Positions 1 to 9,416 of a stretch of 64,000 nucleotides of DNA are shown here, in pieces. Below the pieces are notes generated by a model. That model did not search any database and had not been told where the DNA came from. It saw nothing but the letters and a program-made list of their open reading frames with translations. The DNA comes from Bog-532 sp963828445 (GTDB lineage: Bacteria > Actinomycetota > Actinomycetes > Streptosporangiales > Streptosporangiaceae): the NCBI GenBank assembly GCA_963828445.1, contig CAWHFP010000013.1, positions 56,690-120,689 of the forward strand. Reading direction: 5' to 3'. Both the position numbers and the translations under genes were made by a program. Numbering within the stretch: the stretch's first letter is position 1; every line of letters starts with the position of its first letter.

Positions 1-1119
1 CGGCACGTTGAACGCGTCGCACAAGGTGATGAACCGGGCCGCCTTGTCCGCCGAATCCACGAAGATCGCGCCGCTGCGGACCCGGGGCTGGTTGGCGACC
101 AGGCCCACCACCCGGCCGTCCAGCCGGGCCAGCCCGACCACGATCTCTTCGGCCCAGCGCGCCTTGATCTCGAAGAACGAGTTGGCGTCGACCAGGCCGT
201 CGATCACGTCCCGGACGTCGTAGCCCTCGGACTCGGTGGCCGGGATGACGCCGGACCAGTCGGCGGTGGCCGGTGGGGCGGCTTCGGCTCGGGGGGCGCG
301 CTGCTCCCAGCTGTCCGGCAGGTAGGACAGCAGCAGCCGGGCCGCGGTGATGACCTCCCAGTCCGAGCCGAACACCTCGTCGGCGCAGCCGGACACGGTG
401 GCGTGCATGACCGCGCCACCCATCTCTTCCAGCGTGGTCCGCTCGCCGGTGACCTTCTCGGCCACCCGCGGTGAGGCCAGGTACATGGAGGCGTGGCCTT
501 CGACCATGCCCACCCAGTCGGTGAAGGCCGGCATGTAGGCGCCCCCCGCCGCCGACGGGCCGTGCAGGCAGCAGATCTGCGGCACCCGGCCGGACAGGGC
601 CACCTGCAGCTGGAAGATCCGGGACGCGCCACGGCGGTCGGAGAAGAAGCCGAGCTGTTCGGTGAGGCGGCCGCCGGCCGAGTCGACCAGGTACACCACC
701 GGCAGCAGGTCGCGGTCGGCCCGCTCCAGGATGCGGACCTGCTTCTCGCAGGTCAGCCGGCCCCAGGATCCGGCCTTGACCGCGAAGTCGTGCGCGATCA
801 CCGCCACCGGGCGGCCACCGATCCGGCCCACCCCGGTGCGGACGCCGTCGGCGGGCAGGGGATCGGCGCCCGCGCTGGTGCCGGCGTTGGCCAGGAGGCC
901 GTCTTCGCGCCAGGAGCCGGGGTCGAGCAGGACGGCGAGGCGGTCGGCCACGGGGAGCTTGTCGGGCCAGCGGGCGGTGTCGTTGCCCTGCTCGGCGGTG
1001 GTGATGGCTCGGCGGACGGCTTCGGCCCCACCGGCCTTCTGCCCCTCATCGGCCTCACCAGCCTCGTGGACCTCACCGGCCCCATCAGCCTCGGCAGTCA
1101 CACTGGCCTCACTGGTCAC
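1..1119 (-). CDS. acyl-CoA carboxylase carboxyltransferase (beta) subunit, 3' end cut by window edge
   Basis: This gene encodes the biotin-dependent carboxyltransferase beta subunit that moves CO2 from carboxybiotin to an acyl-CoA (propionyl-, methylcrotonyl- or geranyl-CoA type). All 373 visible codons are open and run off the left edge. Family landmarks include VYLVDSAGGRLTEQ, ICCLHGPSAAGGAYMPAFTD, and the start of the second crotonase-like half (VIPATESEGYDVRDVIDGLVD, then GRVVGLVANQP). The GTG start at 1119 overlaps the TGA stop of the upstream acyl-CoA dehydrogenase (GTGA), so the two are translationally coupled. Pairing with an IVD/LCAD-type dehydrogenase and a divergent TetR gene suggests leucine or branched acyl-CoA breakdown, with the alpha subunit probably just beyond the left edge. 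The exact substrate cannot be read from this fragment. Confidence 0.9.
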   Translation of the reverse strand, partial: MTSEASVTAEADGAGEVHEAGEADEGQKAGGAEAVRRAITTAEQGNDTARWPDKLPVADRLAVLLDPGSWREDGLLANAGTSAGADPLPADGVRTGVGRIGGRPVAVIAHDFAVKAGSWGRLTCEKQVRILERADRDLLPVVYLVDSAGGRLTEQLGFFSDRRGASRIFQLQVALSGRVPQICCLHGPSAAGGAYMPAFTDWVGMVEGHASMYLASPRVAEKVTGERTTLEEMGGAVMHATVSGCADEVFGSDWEVITAARLLLSYLPDSWEQRAPRAEAAPPATADWSGVIPATESEGYDVRDVIDGLVDANSFFEIKARWAEEIVVGLARLDGRVVGLVANQPRVRSGAIFVDSADKAARFITLCDAFNVP

Positions 1120-2267
1120 GCGGGGAGGTCCTTGGCCAGGATCTCGAGCTGGATCTCGTCGGTGCCGCCGCCGATACGCAGCACGCGGACGTCCCGGTAG
1201 TGCCGGGCCACCGGGGTCTCCTCCAGGAAGCCGCTGCCGCCGAACAACTGCACGCACTCGTCCACGATGTGGCAGGCGGCGAGGGCCGCGTGGTACTTGG
1301 CCTTGGCCACCGAGGCCTCGGCCTCCGGATGCCCGGCGTCCATCCGGGCCGCGGCCCGGTAGGTCAGCAGCTGAGCCGCCTCCAGCTCGACCGACATCGC
1401 GGCCAGCCGGTGCCGGATGGCCTGCTTGCTGATCAGCGGGACACCGAACACGTCCCGTTCGGCGGCGTAGGCGGTGGCCGCGGCCAGGCACTCGGCCGCG
1501 TGCCCGATACCCATCCCGGCCAGCGACAGCCGCTCCAGCTGGAACGCCGACATGATCTGGTAGAAGCCCCGGTCCCGCTCGCCCAGGATCGCCTCGGTGG
1601 GCACGAAGCAGTCGGACAGGATGACCTCGCGGGTGTCCGAGCCGTGCCAGCCCAGCTTGCGCAGGGGCTGACCGAGGGACAGGCCGGGATTGTCGGCGTC
1701 GACGATGAACGTGGTGACGCCGCGATGCCCGTCCGGCGAGGTCCGCGCGGCCACCACCAGCACGTCGGCCAGGCCGGCGTTGGTGATGAACATCTTGGTG
1801 CCGTTCAGCACGAACCCACCGTCGACCGGGGTGGCCCGGGAGGTGAGGCCGCCCACGTTGGAGCCGGTACCGGGCTCGGTGACCGCGATCGAGGCGATCT
1901 TCTCCCCGGCCACCAGGGCGGGGAGGTACTTCCGCCGCTGGGCCTCGGTGCCGAACTTGGCGATGTGCGGGGTGGACATGTAGCCGGTGACCAGCGCGGT
2001 CACCGCGATGCCGCCGCTGGCCCGGGCCAGTTCCTCGGACAGCACCACGATGGCCAGCGAGTCACCGGCGCCGCCGCCGTACTCCTCGGGCACGGCCAGG
2101 CCCAGCAGCCCGGCGCTGCCCATCGCGGTCAGCAGGGCGGCGGGCGGGCGGCCCTTTTCCTCGGCTTCTTCGACCACCGGGCGCACCTGGCGATCCACGA
2201 AGGCCCGGACACTGGCCCGGAATTCCTCGTGCTCGGCGTCCAGTTCCCAGGCTCCGGAGGTGGTCAT
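1116..2267 (-). CDS. acyl-CoA dehydrogenase, IVD/LCAD-like
   Basis: This is an FAD-dependent acyl-CoA dehydrogenase of 383 aa, the usual family length, oxidising an acyl-CoA to its 2-enoyl form in the cytoplasm. The start chosen is ATG at 2267 (MTTSGAWELDAEHEEFR), preceded by a GGGAGGG ribosome binding site; upstream in-frame codons lack family similarity. Visible signatures are the FAD-binding VTEPGTGSNVGGL and FITNAG segments and the C-terminal GGSGFLEETPVARHYRD. The canonical MCAD base position reads IGGGTDEIQ with glycine instead of glutamate. A glutamate is instead present in QLERLSLAGMGIG near residue 240, the arrangement known from isovaleryl-CoA and long-chain acyl-CoA dehydrogenases. 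It is coupled to the carboxyltransferase gene downstream and shares an operator region with the TetR gene. Confidence 0.93.
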   Translation of the reverse strand: MTTSGAWELDAEHEEFRASVRAFVDRQVRPVVEEAEEKGRPPAALLTAMGSAGLLGLAVPEEYGGGAGDSLAIVVLSEELARASGGIAVTALVTGYMSTPHIAKFGTEAQRRKYLPALVAGEKIASIAVTEPGTGSNVGGLTSRATPVDGGFVLNGTKMFITNAGLADVLVVAARTSPDGHRGVTTFIVDADNPGLSLGQPLRKLGWHGSDTREVILSDCFVPTEAILGERDRGFYQIMSAFQLERLSLAGMGIGHAAECLAAATAYAAERDVFGVPLISKQAIRHRLAAMSVELEAAQLLTYRAAARMDAGHPEAEASVAKAKYHAALAACHIVDECVQLFGGSGFLEETPVARHYRDVRVLRIGGGTDEIQLEILAKDLPA

Positions 2268-2319
2268 CAGCGGTCCCTCCCACGGCTGACGGCACCCAGG
2301 CCGCCACGCCAAAACAGAC

Positions 2320-2339
2320 TAACGAACGTTCATTCGTTA
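2320..2339. promoter_or_regulatory. palindromic TetR-type operator between divergent genes
   Basis: TAACGAA and TTCGTTA arms (2320-2326 and 2333-2339) flank a centre that includes the smaller palindrome GAACGTTC. The site lies between the acyl-CoA dehydrogenase start (2267, minus) and the TetR start (2356, plus). A TAGAGT -10 box at 2343-2348 sits 7 nt before ATG 2356, so the palindrome covers the -35 zone of a probably leaderless tetR promoter. Autoregulation and co-repression of the catabolic genes is inferred from position. Confidence 0.75.
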
Positions 2340-2355
2340 CCGTAGAGTGCTGGCC

Positions 2356-2952
2356 ATGGAGCGGTCAATGCTGGTGCGGGGGCTGAGCCGGGCCACGGTC
2401 ATTGACACCGCCTGCCAGCTGTTCGCCGAGCAGGGCTACCGGGGCACGTCCATGAAGGACATCGCCGAGACCCTCGGCGTCCGGGCCTCCAGCCTGTACA
2501 ACCACGTCCTGTCCAAGCAGGACATCCTGTTCGCCATCATGGACAAGGCCATGGACCGGGCTCTGGACGCCCAGGAAGCGGCCCTGGCCGGAGTCGGCGG
2601 GACGCCGGCCGACCAGCTGCGGGCGGCCACCGAGTCCCTGGTCCTGGACTTCCTGCGCTTCCCGGCCGAGGTGACGGTGTGCAACACCGAGGTCCGCAGC
2701 CTCGACCCCGCCAACCGCGCCGCCATCGTGGCCAAGCGCGACCGCTACGCCAGCCGGGTGCGCGCCATCATCGCCGCGGGCTGCCAGGCCGGGCGGTTCG
2801 AGACCGAGAACCCGGACCTGGCCGCCTTCGCCGTGCTGGAGATGGGCAACGGCGCCAAATCCTGGTTCCGCCCCAGCGGCCGCTACCCGGACACTTATGT
2901 CGCTCGCGAGTACGGCGAGTTCGCCCTGCGCATGGTCGGCAGCACCAGCTGA
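2356..2952 (+). CDS. TetR/AcrR family transcriptional regulator
   Basis: This is a one-component repressor of about 198 aa. The N-terminal helix-turn-helix is clear (VIDTACQLFAEQGYRGTSMK, then DIAETLGVRASSLYNHVLSK), followed by an all-helical ligand domain with the VTVCNTEVRSLDPANRAA segment common in actinobacterial fatty-acid and branched-chain acyl-CoA regulators. ATG 2356 is preferred because a TAGAGT -10 hexamer at 2343-2348 would start transcription at or next to it (leaderless). An in-frame GTG at 2347 lies inside that hexamer. The gene is divergent from the acyl-CoA dehydrogenase/carboxylase pair with a palindrome between them, so it most likely represses that pair until an acyl-CoA ligand binds. 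The ligand is not identifiable from sequence. Confidence 0.88.
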   Translation: MERSMLVRGLSRATVIDTACQLFAEQGYRGTSMKDIAETLGVRASSLYNHVLSKQDILFAIMDKAMDRALDAQEAALAGVGGTPADQLRAATESLVLDFLRFPAEVTVCNTEVRSLDPANRAAIVAKRDRYASRVRAIIAAGCQAGRFETENPDLAAFAVLEMGNGAKSWFRPSGRYPDTYVAREYGEFALRMVGSTS

Positions 2953-3084
2953 TCACCGCTACCGAGTTACGTGTGTAAACGCCACAGCTAGAGCGGTTGC
3001 TATGTGGCAATTGAGGCCAGGACTCAGGGACTTCCTGCCGTTGCGCATCGCCGGCACCCATGCCGATGATTGATTCGCCCATGC

Positions 3085-4011
3085 GTGACAAACAGTGCGA
3101 AAGCGGCAGGAATCGATCTTGAGCCTATCCAGGTAAAAACTCCCGACGGCAGGCAGCTGGCCACCCAGTCTTACGGCGACCCGGACGGTAAGCCGGTCTT
3201 CCTGCTGCACGGGACGCCAGGCAGCCGGCTGGGGCCTCAGCCGCGCGGCGCGGTCCTGCACCGCCTGGGCGTCCAGCTGATCACCTTCGACCGCCCCGGC
3301 TACGGGAAGTCCGACCGGCTTCGAAGGACGCCGGGTCGCCGACGCCGCCACCGACGTCCTGGCCATCGCCGACGCCTACGGCCTGGACAAGTTCGCCGTC
3401 GTCGGCCGCTCGGGCGGTGGCCCGCACGCCCTGGCCTGCGCGGCCCTGATGCCCGATCGCCTGACCAGGGCCGCCGTCCTGGTCGGCCTGGCCCCGCAGG
3501 GCGCGGTCGGCCTGGACTGGTACGACGGCATGACGCAGTCCAACGTCGCCGAGTACATCGCGGCCGCGCCAACGGCTACGACAGGGCTGGCCGCCAAAAC
3601 CGAGGCCACCGCCGAAGCGGTCCGGGCCGATCCGGCCAGCCTGCTGGCCAGCCTGCACCCGGAGATGCCCGATCCGGACCGCCGGGTGGTGGCCGACCCC
3701 GGCATCCGCGCCCAGCTGCTGGAGACCTACGCCGAGGCCCTGCGCACCTCTGCGGACGGCTGGATCGACGATGTGCTGGCCTTCCACTTGCCCTGGGGCT
3801 TCGACCCGGCCACGATCAGCGATCCCGGTCCTGCTCTGGCACGGTGCGGTCGACAACTTTTCCCCGGTCAGCCACGCCATGTGGCTCGCGCAACGGATCG
3901 CCAGCGCCACCGTGGTGGTCCAGGCGGGCGCGGCCCACTTCGGTGCGCTGGACGTGCTGCCGGACATCCTGCGCTGGCTGTCTTCGGAGCTCCGAGGCCG
4001 ATCAGATGTAG
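3085..4011 (+). pseudogene. alpha/beta hydrolase, broken by two frame changes
   Basis: The product is an alpha/beta-hydrolase-fold protein split over three frames. The first frame gives VFLLHGTPGSRLG and LITFDRPGYGKSDR (oxyanion-hole HG and strand 4). After a break near 3320 the next frame continues as FEGRRVADAATDVLAIADAY and VVGRSGGGPHALACAALMPD, with nucleophile Ser in GRSGGG. After a second break near 3822 a third frame gives IPVLLWHGAVDNFSPVSHA and QAGAAHFGALDVLP, carrying the acid and histidine. The catalytic triad is therefore still recognisable. The start is uncertain (GTG 3085 or TTG 3070). The 3' end overlaps the convergent fxsT end at about 4002-4011. Either a recent pseudogene or sequence error; the adjoining fxs genes show the same kind of damage. 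Confidence 0.75.
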
Positions 4012-7000
4012 TGCGGCTCCAGGTCGCGGTTGATGCGCTGACCCTCGCGGAGCTGGATCACGTCCGGATGGCCCGGCTCCCAGCACCTGGGCCAGCTCGG
4101 CCAGGACCTGGGCCCTGAGGTCTTTGGCCTCACGGTCCCGGCCCGCGTCTCGCAGCGTCACCGCCAGATTGGCCTGGCAGACCAGCGTGTCCGGGTGCTT
4201 GGCCCCCAGGACTTGGTCAGCTGGGCCACCGTCTCCCGTTCCAGCACCTCGGCCGCGGCCAGGTCCCCAGCGTCACCCAGGCAGTTGGCCACGTTGACCG
4301 CGCAGGCCAGCGTCAGTGGGTGCGTCTCGCCGAGCTTGCCCCGCATCCGGGTCAGTGTGTCCTCCGCCAGCCGATGCGCCTCCTCCGGCCGGCCAATGGA
4401 CCGCAGGTAGCAGGACAAGTTGTTGGCCGCCACCAGGGTGTCCGGATGGTCGGCTCCCAGCCCGGCTTCCAGGGCGCTGCGCACCTCGGTCACCAGGCTC
4501 AGGGCCTTGGGCATATTGTTGGCGGCCGCGTAGTCGCAGGCCAGGTTGATCGCGCACAGGCGTGTGTCGGGGTAGTCGGGACCGTAGCGGCGCTCGTAGC
4601 GGTCGTAGGTTTCCCGGGCCAGGTTCATCGCCTCGGCCTGCTCCCCGGCCTTGCGCAGCGAAACGGCCAGAGCCGATCGCGGCGCGCAAGGTGTCCGGCA
4701 CCTCATCGCCCAGGAGGGCCTGGTAGCTGGCCAGTGTGTCGCGCAGCAAGGCCACGGAATCGCGGAACTGCGCCCACCGCCCGCAGGTCGTTGGCCAGGC
4801 TGACCGCCGTAGGAAAGGGTGTGCGGATGCTTCCGGCCCGATGACCGACCGGCGGCGGTCATAGCGTGTCCTGGTCCAGTTGCCGGGCGGCGTCGTAATC
4901 TCCGACCAGCCGCAGCGAAACGGCCAGGTTGTAGGCCGCCATCATGGTCCGTTCGTAGTCTTCTCCGAACTCATCCTTGAAGCTGTCGTAGGTCTGCCGG
5001 TCGATCTCCAGCGCTTCCCGGTATTCACCCAGCGCCTTGAGGTCAGCGCCCAGCCCGTTGGCCGTGATCAGGGTGAACAGGTGGTCGTCGCCAAGTACCT
5101 GGCGCTGCCGCTCCAGAACGTAGGTGTCCAGGTCACGGGCCTCGTTGAACCGGCCCTGGAAACGCAGCGACGTTGGCGATCTGGGACTGCAGGTACAGCG
5201 TCTGCGAGTGGTCGCGTCCCAGCACATGGGTCCACAAGTTCTGCAGGCGCTGGGCCAGGCTCAGGCAGGCCTCGTACTCGCCGTGCATCCACTGGTAACG
5301 GACCCAGTCGAGCAGCAACTGGCGGGTCTGTGGATTCCGTGCACTCCTCGGCCTGGGACGGCACCAGGTGCGGCCAGATCAGCTCGTAGGTCGGGCCAGT
5401 TGGCCGCGTCCTCTATCTCCCCCCGCCGCGGCTTGGCCCCGACCAGGATCCGGTGTACCGCGTGCCGGGCCTCATCTCGCTCGGTCGTCGGTCAGCTGGG
5501 ACCTGATCACCGCCTGCACGAGCCGGTGGATCTGCAGCGAGTTACTGCCCTGGTCCACCTTGACCAGCGCGAACCGGCTGATGTCCCGGATCACCCGGGG
5601 CAGCATGAGCCGCTCGCTGAGGCTCTGGTCGAAGGGTTGCAGCGCCTCGTACATCTCGTCGCTGTACAGCAGGTCCAGGGAGATGGGTCCGGGGGAGAAG
5701 AAAGCCAGCAGCTGCAGCATGCGCACGGCCGCTGGTGACTGCTGCTGGAGCCGCTCGAAGGAAAGGTTCCACGTCGCCACGACCGGGGTCTGGTAGTCAG
5801 ACGGCTGGTTCAAGCCCAGGATCCGGCTGGCCTGGGTGCTGAGCTCGGCCACGTAGGCCTGGGGCTGCATCCCGGTCTGCTCCAGCCAGGCGCTGGCCTG
5901 CTCGACGGCCAGCGGCAGGTGACCGAGGGCGTCGGCCACCATCCTGGCGTCGGCCGGATCGAGATCGGGCAGGTGCCGGAGCAGGTGGGCCACGCTCTCC
6001 TCGCGGGTGAAGATGTCCACCTCGAGCGGCTCGGCCGAACGGGTCCAGGCCTGATTACGCGAGGTGATCAGGACGTGGCCGATCCCGGACGGAAGGTAGG
6101 GCTCGAGCTGCTTGGGGTCATCGGCGTTGTCGAAGATCAGCAGCCAGTGCGGGCTCGTGTCGCGGCGCAGTTCCTCCAGGGCCGCCTCGGCGGCTTCGGC
6201 GACGTTGTCGCCGACCCGCAGGCCCATCTTGCGGGCCAGGGCGGCCAGGGCCGCCGTGACCTCGTCGGGTCGCTCGGACGGCACCCACCAGACCAGGTCG
6301 TAGTCGGCCATGAACCGGTGCGCGTACTCCAGCGCGAGCTGGGTCTTGCCCACTCCGCCCAGCCCGTAGAGGGCCAGCGCCACCACCGCCGTGGTGCCGC
6401 CCCCGGCCAGCTGGTCGCGGATCCGTTCCAGGGCCGCGGCGCGCCCGGTGAAGTCCGCGTTCCGGGCCGACACGTTCCAGATCGGCGGAACCCGGCCGGG
6501 GAACCTCGGCTTCTCGGCGCTCCCGGCGCCGCTGCCCGGGGGCAGGGCGGGCCGGTCCAGGGCCCAGAGCAGCTTGGTGCTGGCCTGATCCTCGTCCAGC
6601 CGGGCCAGGTCGACCACGGGATGGTCGGTGAACGGATCGCTGACCCGCCCGTCGCTGACCCGGACCGACACCAGTTGCCGCCGCACGCCGGCCGCATCCA
6701 CCGCCGACGAGTGCCTTCCAGACCGACCGGCCCTCCGAGGAATGCATGTAGGCCGACGACAGGATGGCGATGGCCCGGGGCGCCCCCTGGAGTTCCTCCT
6801 CGGCCTGCAGGTCCACGCTGACCAGTGGCGCGGTGGCCACGATGCTGCGCGGCACGACCTGGAAACCGGCCCGGGTCAGCACGGCTTCGATCCAGTCGGC
6901 CCACATCCGGTCCTCGGGCGCGTAGCTCAGGTAGACCTGGGTCAGGACGGACGGCTGCCGCCGGGCGAAGAGCTCCTTGTACTGCAGCCGCCGGTCATCC

Positions 7001-7937
7001 GGGATCGGCCGCAACGAGGTGATCTCGCCTTCGGTGACCGCGTCGGTGATCCGCTCGAACGAGGAGAGCAGCGAGGCCGGCGAGCCCGGGTCGTCGCCAA
7101 AGGTGGCCAGGATCTCCTCGAACGCGTAGAACGGCTTGTACGGGACCTCGACCGAGGCCCAGTACAGAGCCGCGCTGTCCTGGCTCATCCCGGTCGGGAA
7201 GCCCTCGAATCGCATCCGGGCCAGCGACCGGCCGATGTCCAGCTTCTCCTTCTCGCCGTCCTCGATGCGCATCGGCACCGGCAGTACGCGGATGTTCCGG
7301 TCCCGGTAACGCCCGCTGATCTGCTTGGCCACATTGGCCGCGCCTTCGATGCTCTGATCGCTGAGCGTGAAGCAGACGGTCAATACGTCGGGGAGCTCGA
7401 TCGTGCAGATGTCGGCCACGTCCGAAAGCCCGGTCCGGCTGTCGATGAGGACGTAGTCGTAGTTACGCTTCATGTCCTCGCGCATGGCCCGGAAGAACTT
7501 GCCGCCGCCGAGGCGGTCGTAGAAGTTGTCCCAGTCGAGCGACACCACCGCCGACGAATAGTCGCGGTTCTGCCGGCCGGCCGACAGGAAGTCCAGCCTG
7601 CCGCCGTCCGGGAAAGGCCATTCCAGCGATACGGCGTGCCGCTCGACCCGGGCGCACTCCAGGTACCAGTCCTTGCTCCGCGGTCCGGGATCGACCGCCG
7701 CCGACGCGTACTCGTTGATGATCTCGATGACGCCGGGAGTGGCACTGACCGTCGACTCGTCCAGGAACGGGTGGAAGAACTTGTGCAGGCCCGGCGACTC
7801 CAGATCCCAGTCCACCGTCAGCACGCGTTTGCCGTGGCTGGCGATGATCCAGGCCACGTTGGCCATGGCCATGGTCCGGCCGGTCCCGCCCTTGTACGAG
7901 TAGAAGGTGACGATCTGGCCGGGCCGGGTTCGGTCAT
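4002..7937 (-). pseudogene. fxsT: FxsT: FxSxx-COOH system ParA/TIR/NB-ARC/TPR protein, multiple frameshifts
   Basis: This is the large tetratricopeptide-repeat protein of FxSxx-COOH systems. The span allows about 1,310 residues, the normal family size. Domains in order: a MinD/ParA-like ATPase with deviant Walker A (FYSYKGGTGRTMAMAN), a TIR-like segment (VYLSYAPEDRMWADWIEAVL), an NB-ARC ATPase (LYGLGGVGKTQLALEY, WLLIFDNADDP), then C-terminal TPRs ending RINRDLEPHYI and a stop at 4002. The predicted ATG (7937) follows GGAGG and overlaps the fxsC stop (ATGA). The gene is broken into about a dozen frames, with breaks near 7920, 6710, 5485, 5395, 5340, 5172, 4865-4775, 4685, 4200 and 4078. I saw no clear in-frame nonsense codon apart from those made by the shifts. 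The role in RiPP systems is unproven; its STAND-like architecture suggests sensing or signalling. Confidence 0.85.
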
Positions 7938-9228
7938 CGGAAGCCTCCGAATTCCTCGGGTCCGGCCTGGCGGAGCCGCGGCCGTGCTGACCGGCTCACC
8001 CTCGGGCGGACGAGCGGGCGCGTACTTGCGGTATCGCTTCAGCATGATCATCGTCATTTCGGGCAGGAGTTCACTGAAATCGCGCAAGGTCGGAATCCCG
8101 TTCGCGGCCATCCGGCACCGCCGAGGCACCCCGTCGAGTTTGTCCCCCAGGTGCTCGCGCAGACGATCGCGCAGGGCTTCCCCGGCTGCACTGATCTCTC
8201 GGTCCTGGCTGTTCCAGGGCACCAGCACGCTCACCCAGGGCGTCGGTGATCTGATTGAGCGCCCGCAGCCGCTCCGGAGTGGGAGTCGGACATGCTGACC
8301 CAAGCGTCGACCAGGCACAGGCTGGGTGGGGCCTGCCCGTCACCGGTCCACTTCCGGCGGTCCTCATCGAAGGCCTCGAACGACGGTTCACAGTCCAGGC
8401 ATTTCTTGGCCAGCTCCACCGCGTAGTTCGCCAGCGGCTGAGAATAGGCCGGACGGTAAGGGCTCCAGCCGTGCGGCGGATTCCCCGTAGTAATCGCCGG
8501 CCCGCCCGGCGGCAAGGTGGAGGTTGTATGGGCCAGAACGGTTATCTGCAACTGGCCGTCGGTCGTCCGTTTGGCGCTGGTCGGGCCGAAAGCGCTCGGC
8601 AGAGATTCGAAATCTTTGCGCTCAAAATTCTGTACGCCATCATCGGCGTGGGCGACGCTCTGGTCGCCGATTTCAATGATGCGCTCGGCCAGACGATGAA
8701 CCGCTCGCTGATAATCGCGCCGGTAGTTCTGCAGCTTCATGATGCCGTAAAATCCCTCGGCACAATAGCGCGCACCCAGGTCAGCGTGATCGTACTGAAA
8801 GGACTGGGCGACCTCCGGAATCGCCTCCCGGTCCAGCTGGTGCCACAGCGCCGGGACGATCGCATCGACGGCCTCGCCGCCCTCGGCCCGGTGCATCACC
8901 TCCCGCTGGGCAAAGGCAAACCATTCCCGCCCGCAGTTGTCGCTTTCGAAATAGCGGCGTGAATAAAGCGGAACAAAGACCCGGCACGATTTCAGGGCCG
9001 CCATGAGTTCAGGCGACCACTCCGCCCCGAGCTTGTTGTCCCGGTCCATGAACCCAGCCTCATCCGGCTGGGCGTCGGTCATTTGTAAAATTTCATCACA
9101 CAGATCGTTGTAAAGCTTGTGACCCAGCGATCGGGATCGCTCCGATCGGACGGGTCGCGTTGCGGCGTCCGCGCATAGCTGAGAAAAAAATAGGGGCGAT
9201 GGCCGCGGCTCGGAAAAGACTGACTCAT
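7934..9228 (-). pseudogene. fxsC: FxsC: TIR-like FxSxx-COOH system protein, frameshifted
   Basis: The N-terminus has the TIR-like signature RPYFFLSYARTPQRDPSDRS, then LYNDLCDEILQMTD, GFMDRDNKLGAEW, CRVFVPLYSRRYFESDNCG and AIVPALW, which is diagnostic of the FxsC family. The C-terminal domain reads WVSVLVPWNSQDREIS with RDRLREHLG. The start is ATG 9228 (MSQSFPSRGH) after GGGGG. An in-frame extension upstream (9229-9424, with a hydrophobic stretch) is less likely. Frame changes are needed near 9120, 8280, 8240 and 7965. The corrected end, EEFGGFR then TGA at 7936-7934, overlaps the fxsT start. It lies between fxsB (188-bp gap) and fxsT, the standard gene order. Function is unknown; TIR-like domains suggest nucleotide-based signalling. 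Confidence 0.85.
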
Positions 9229-9416
9229 TTCCCCCGCCAGGCTGCACCGCGCGAACCTCCCCATACTTCGCGGGCGCCTTCTGCCGCCGAAGACGCCCGA
9301 GATAAAGCAGAATATAGGAGATTTCGACAAGTGACCAGAGTCCGAAACCCAGCATACGGACCACTTGTCTTTCACTCATTAACAATTGGCACGATAGTTT
9401 ACAGCCGCCAATTGAG

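Noticed and set aside
1200..2345. 381-aa plus-strand open frame opposite the acyl-CoA dehydrogenase
   Set aside because: GC-driven antisense frame with no domain; the minus-strand gene is unambiguous.
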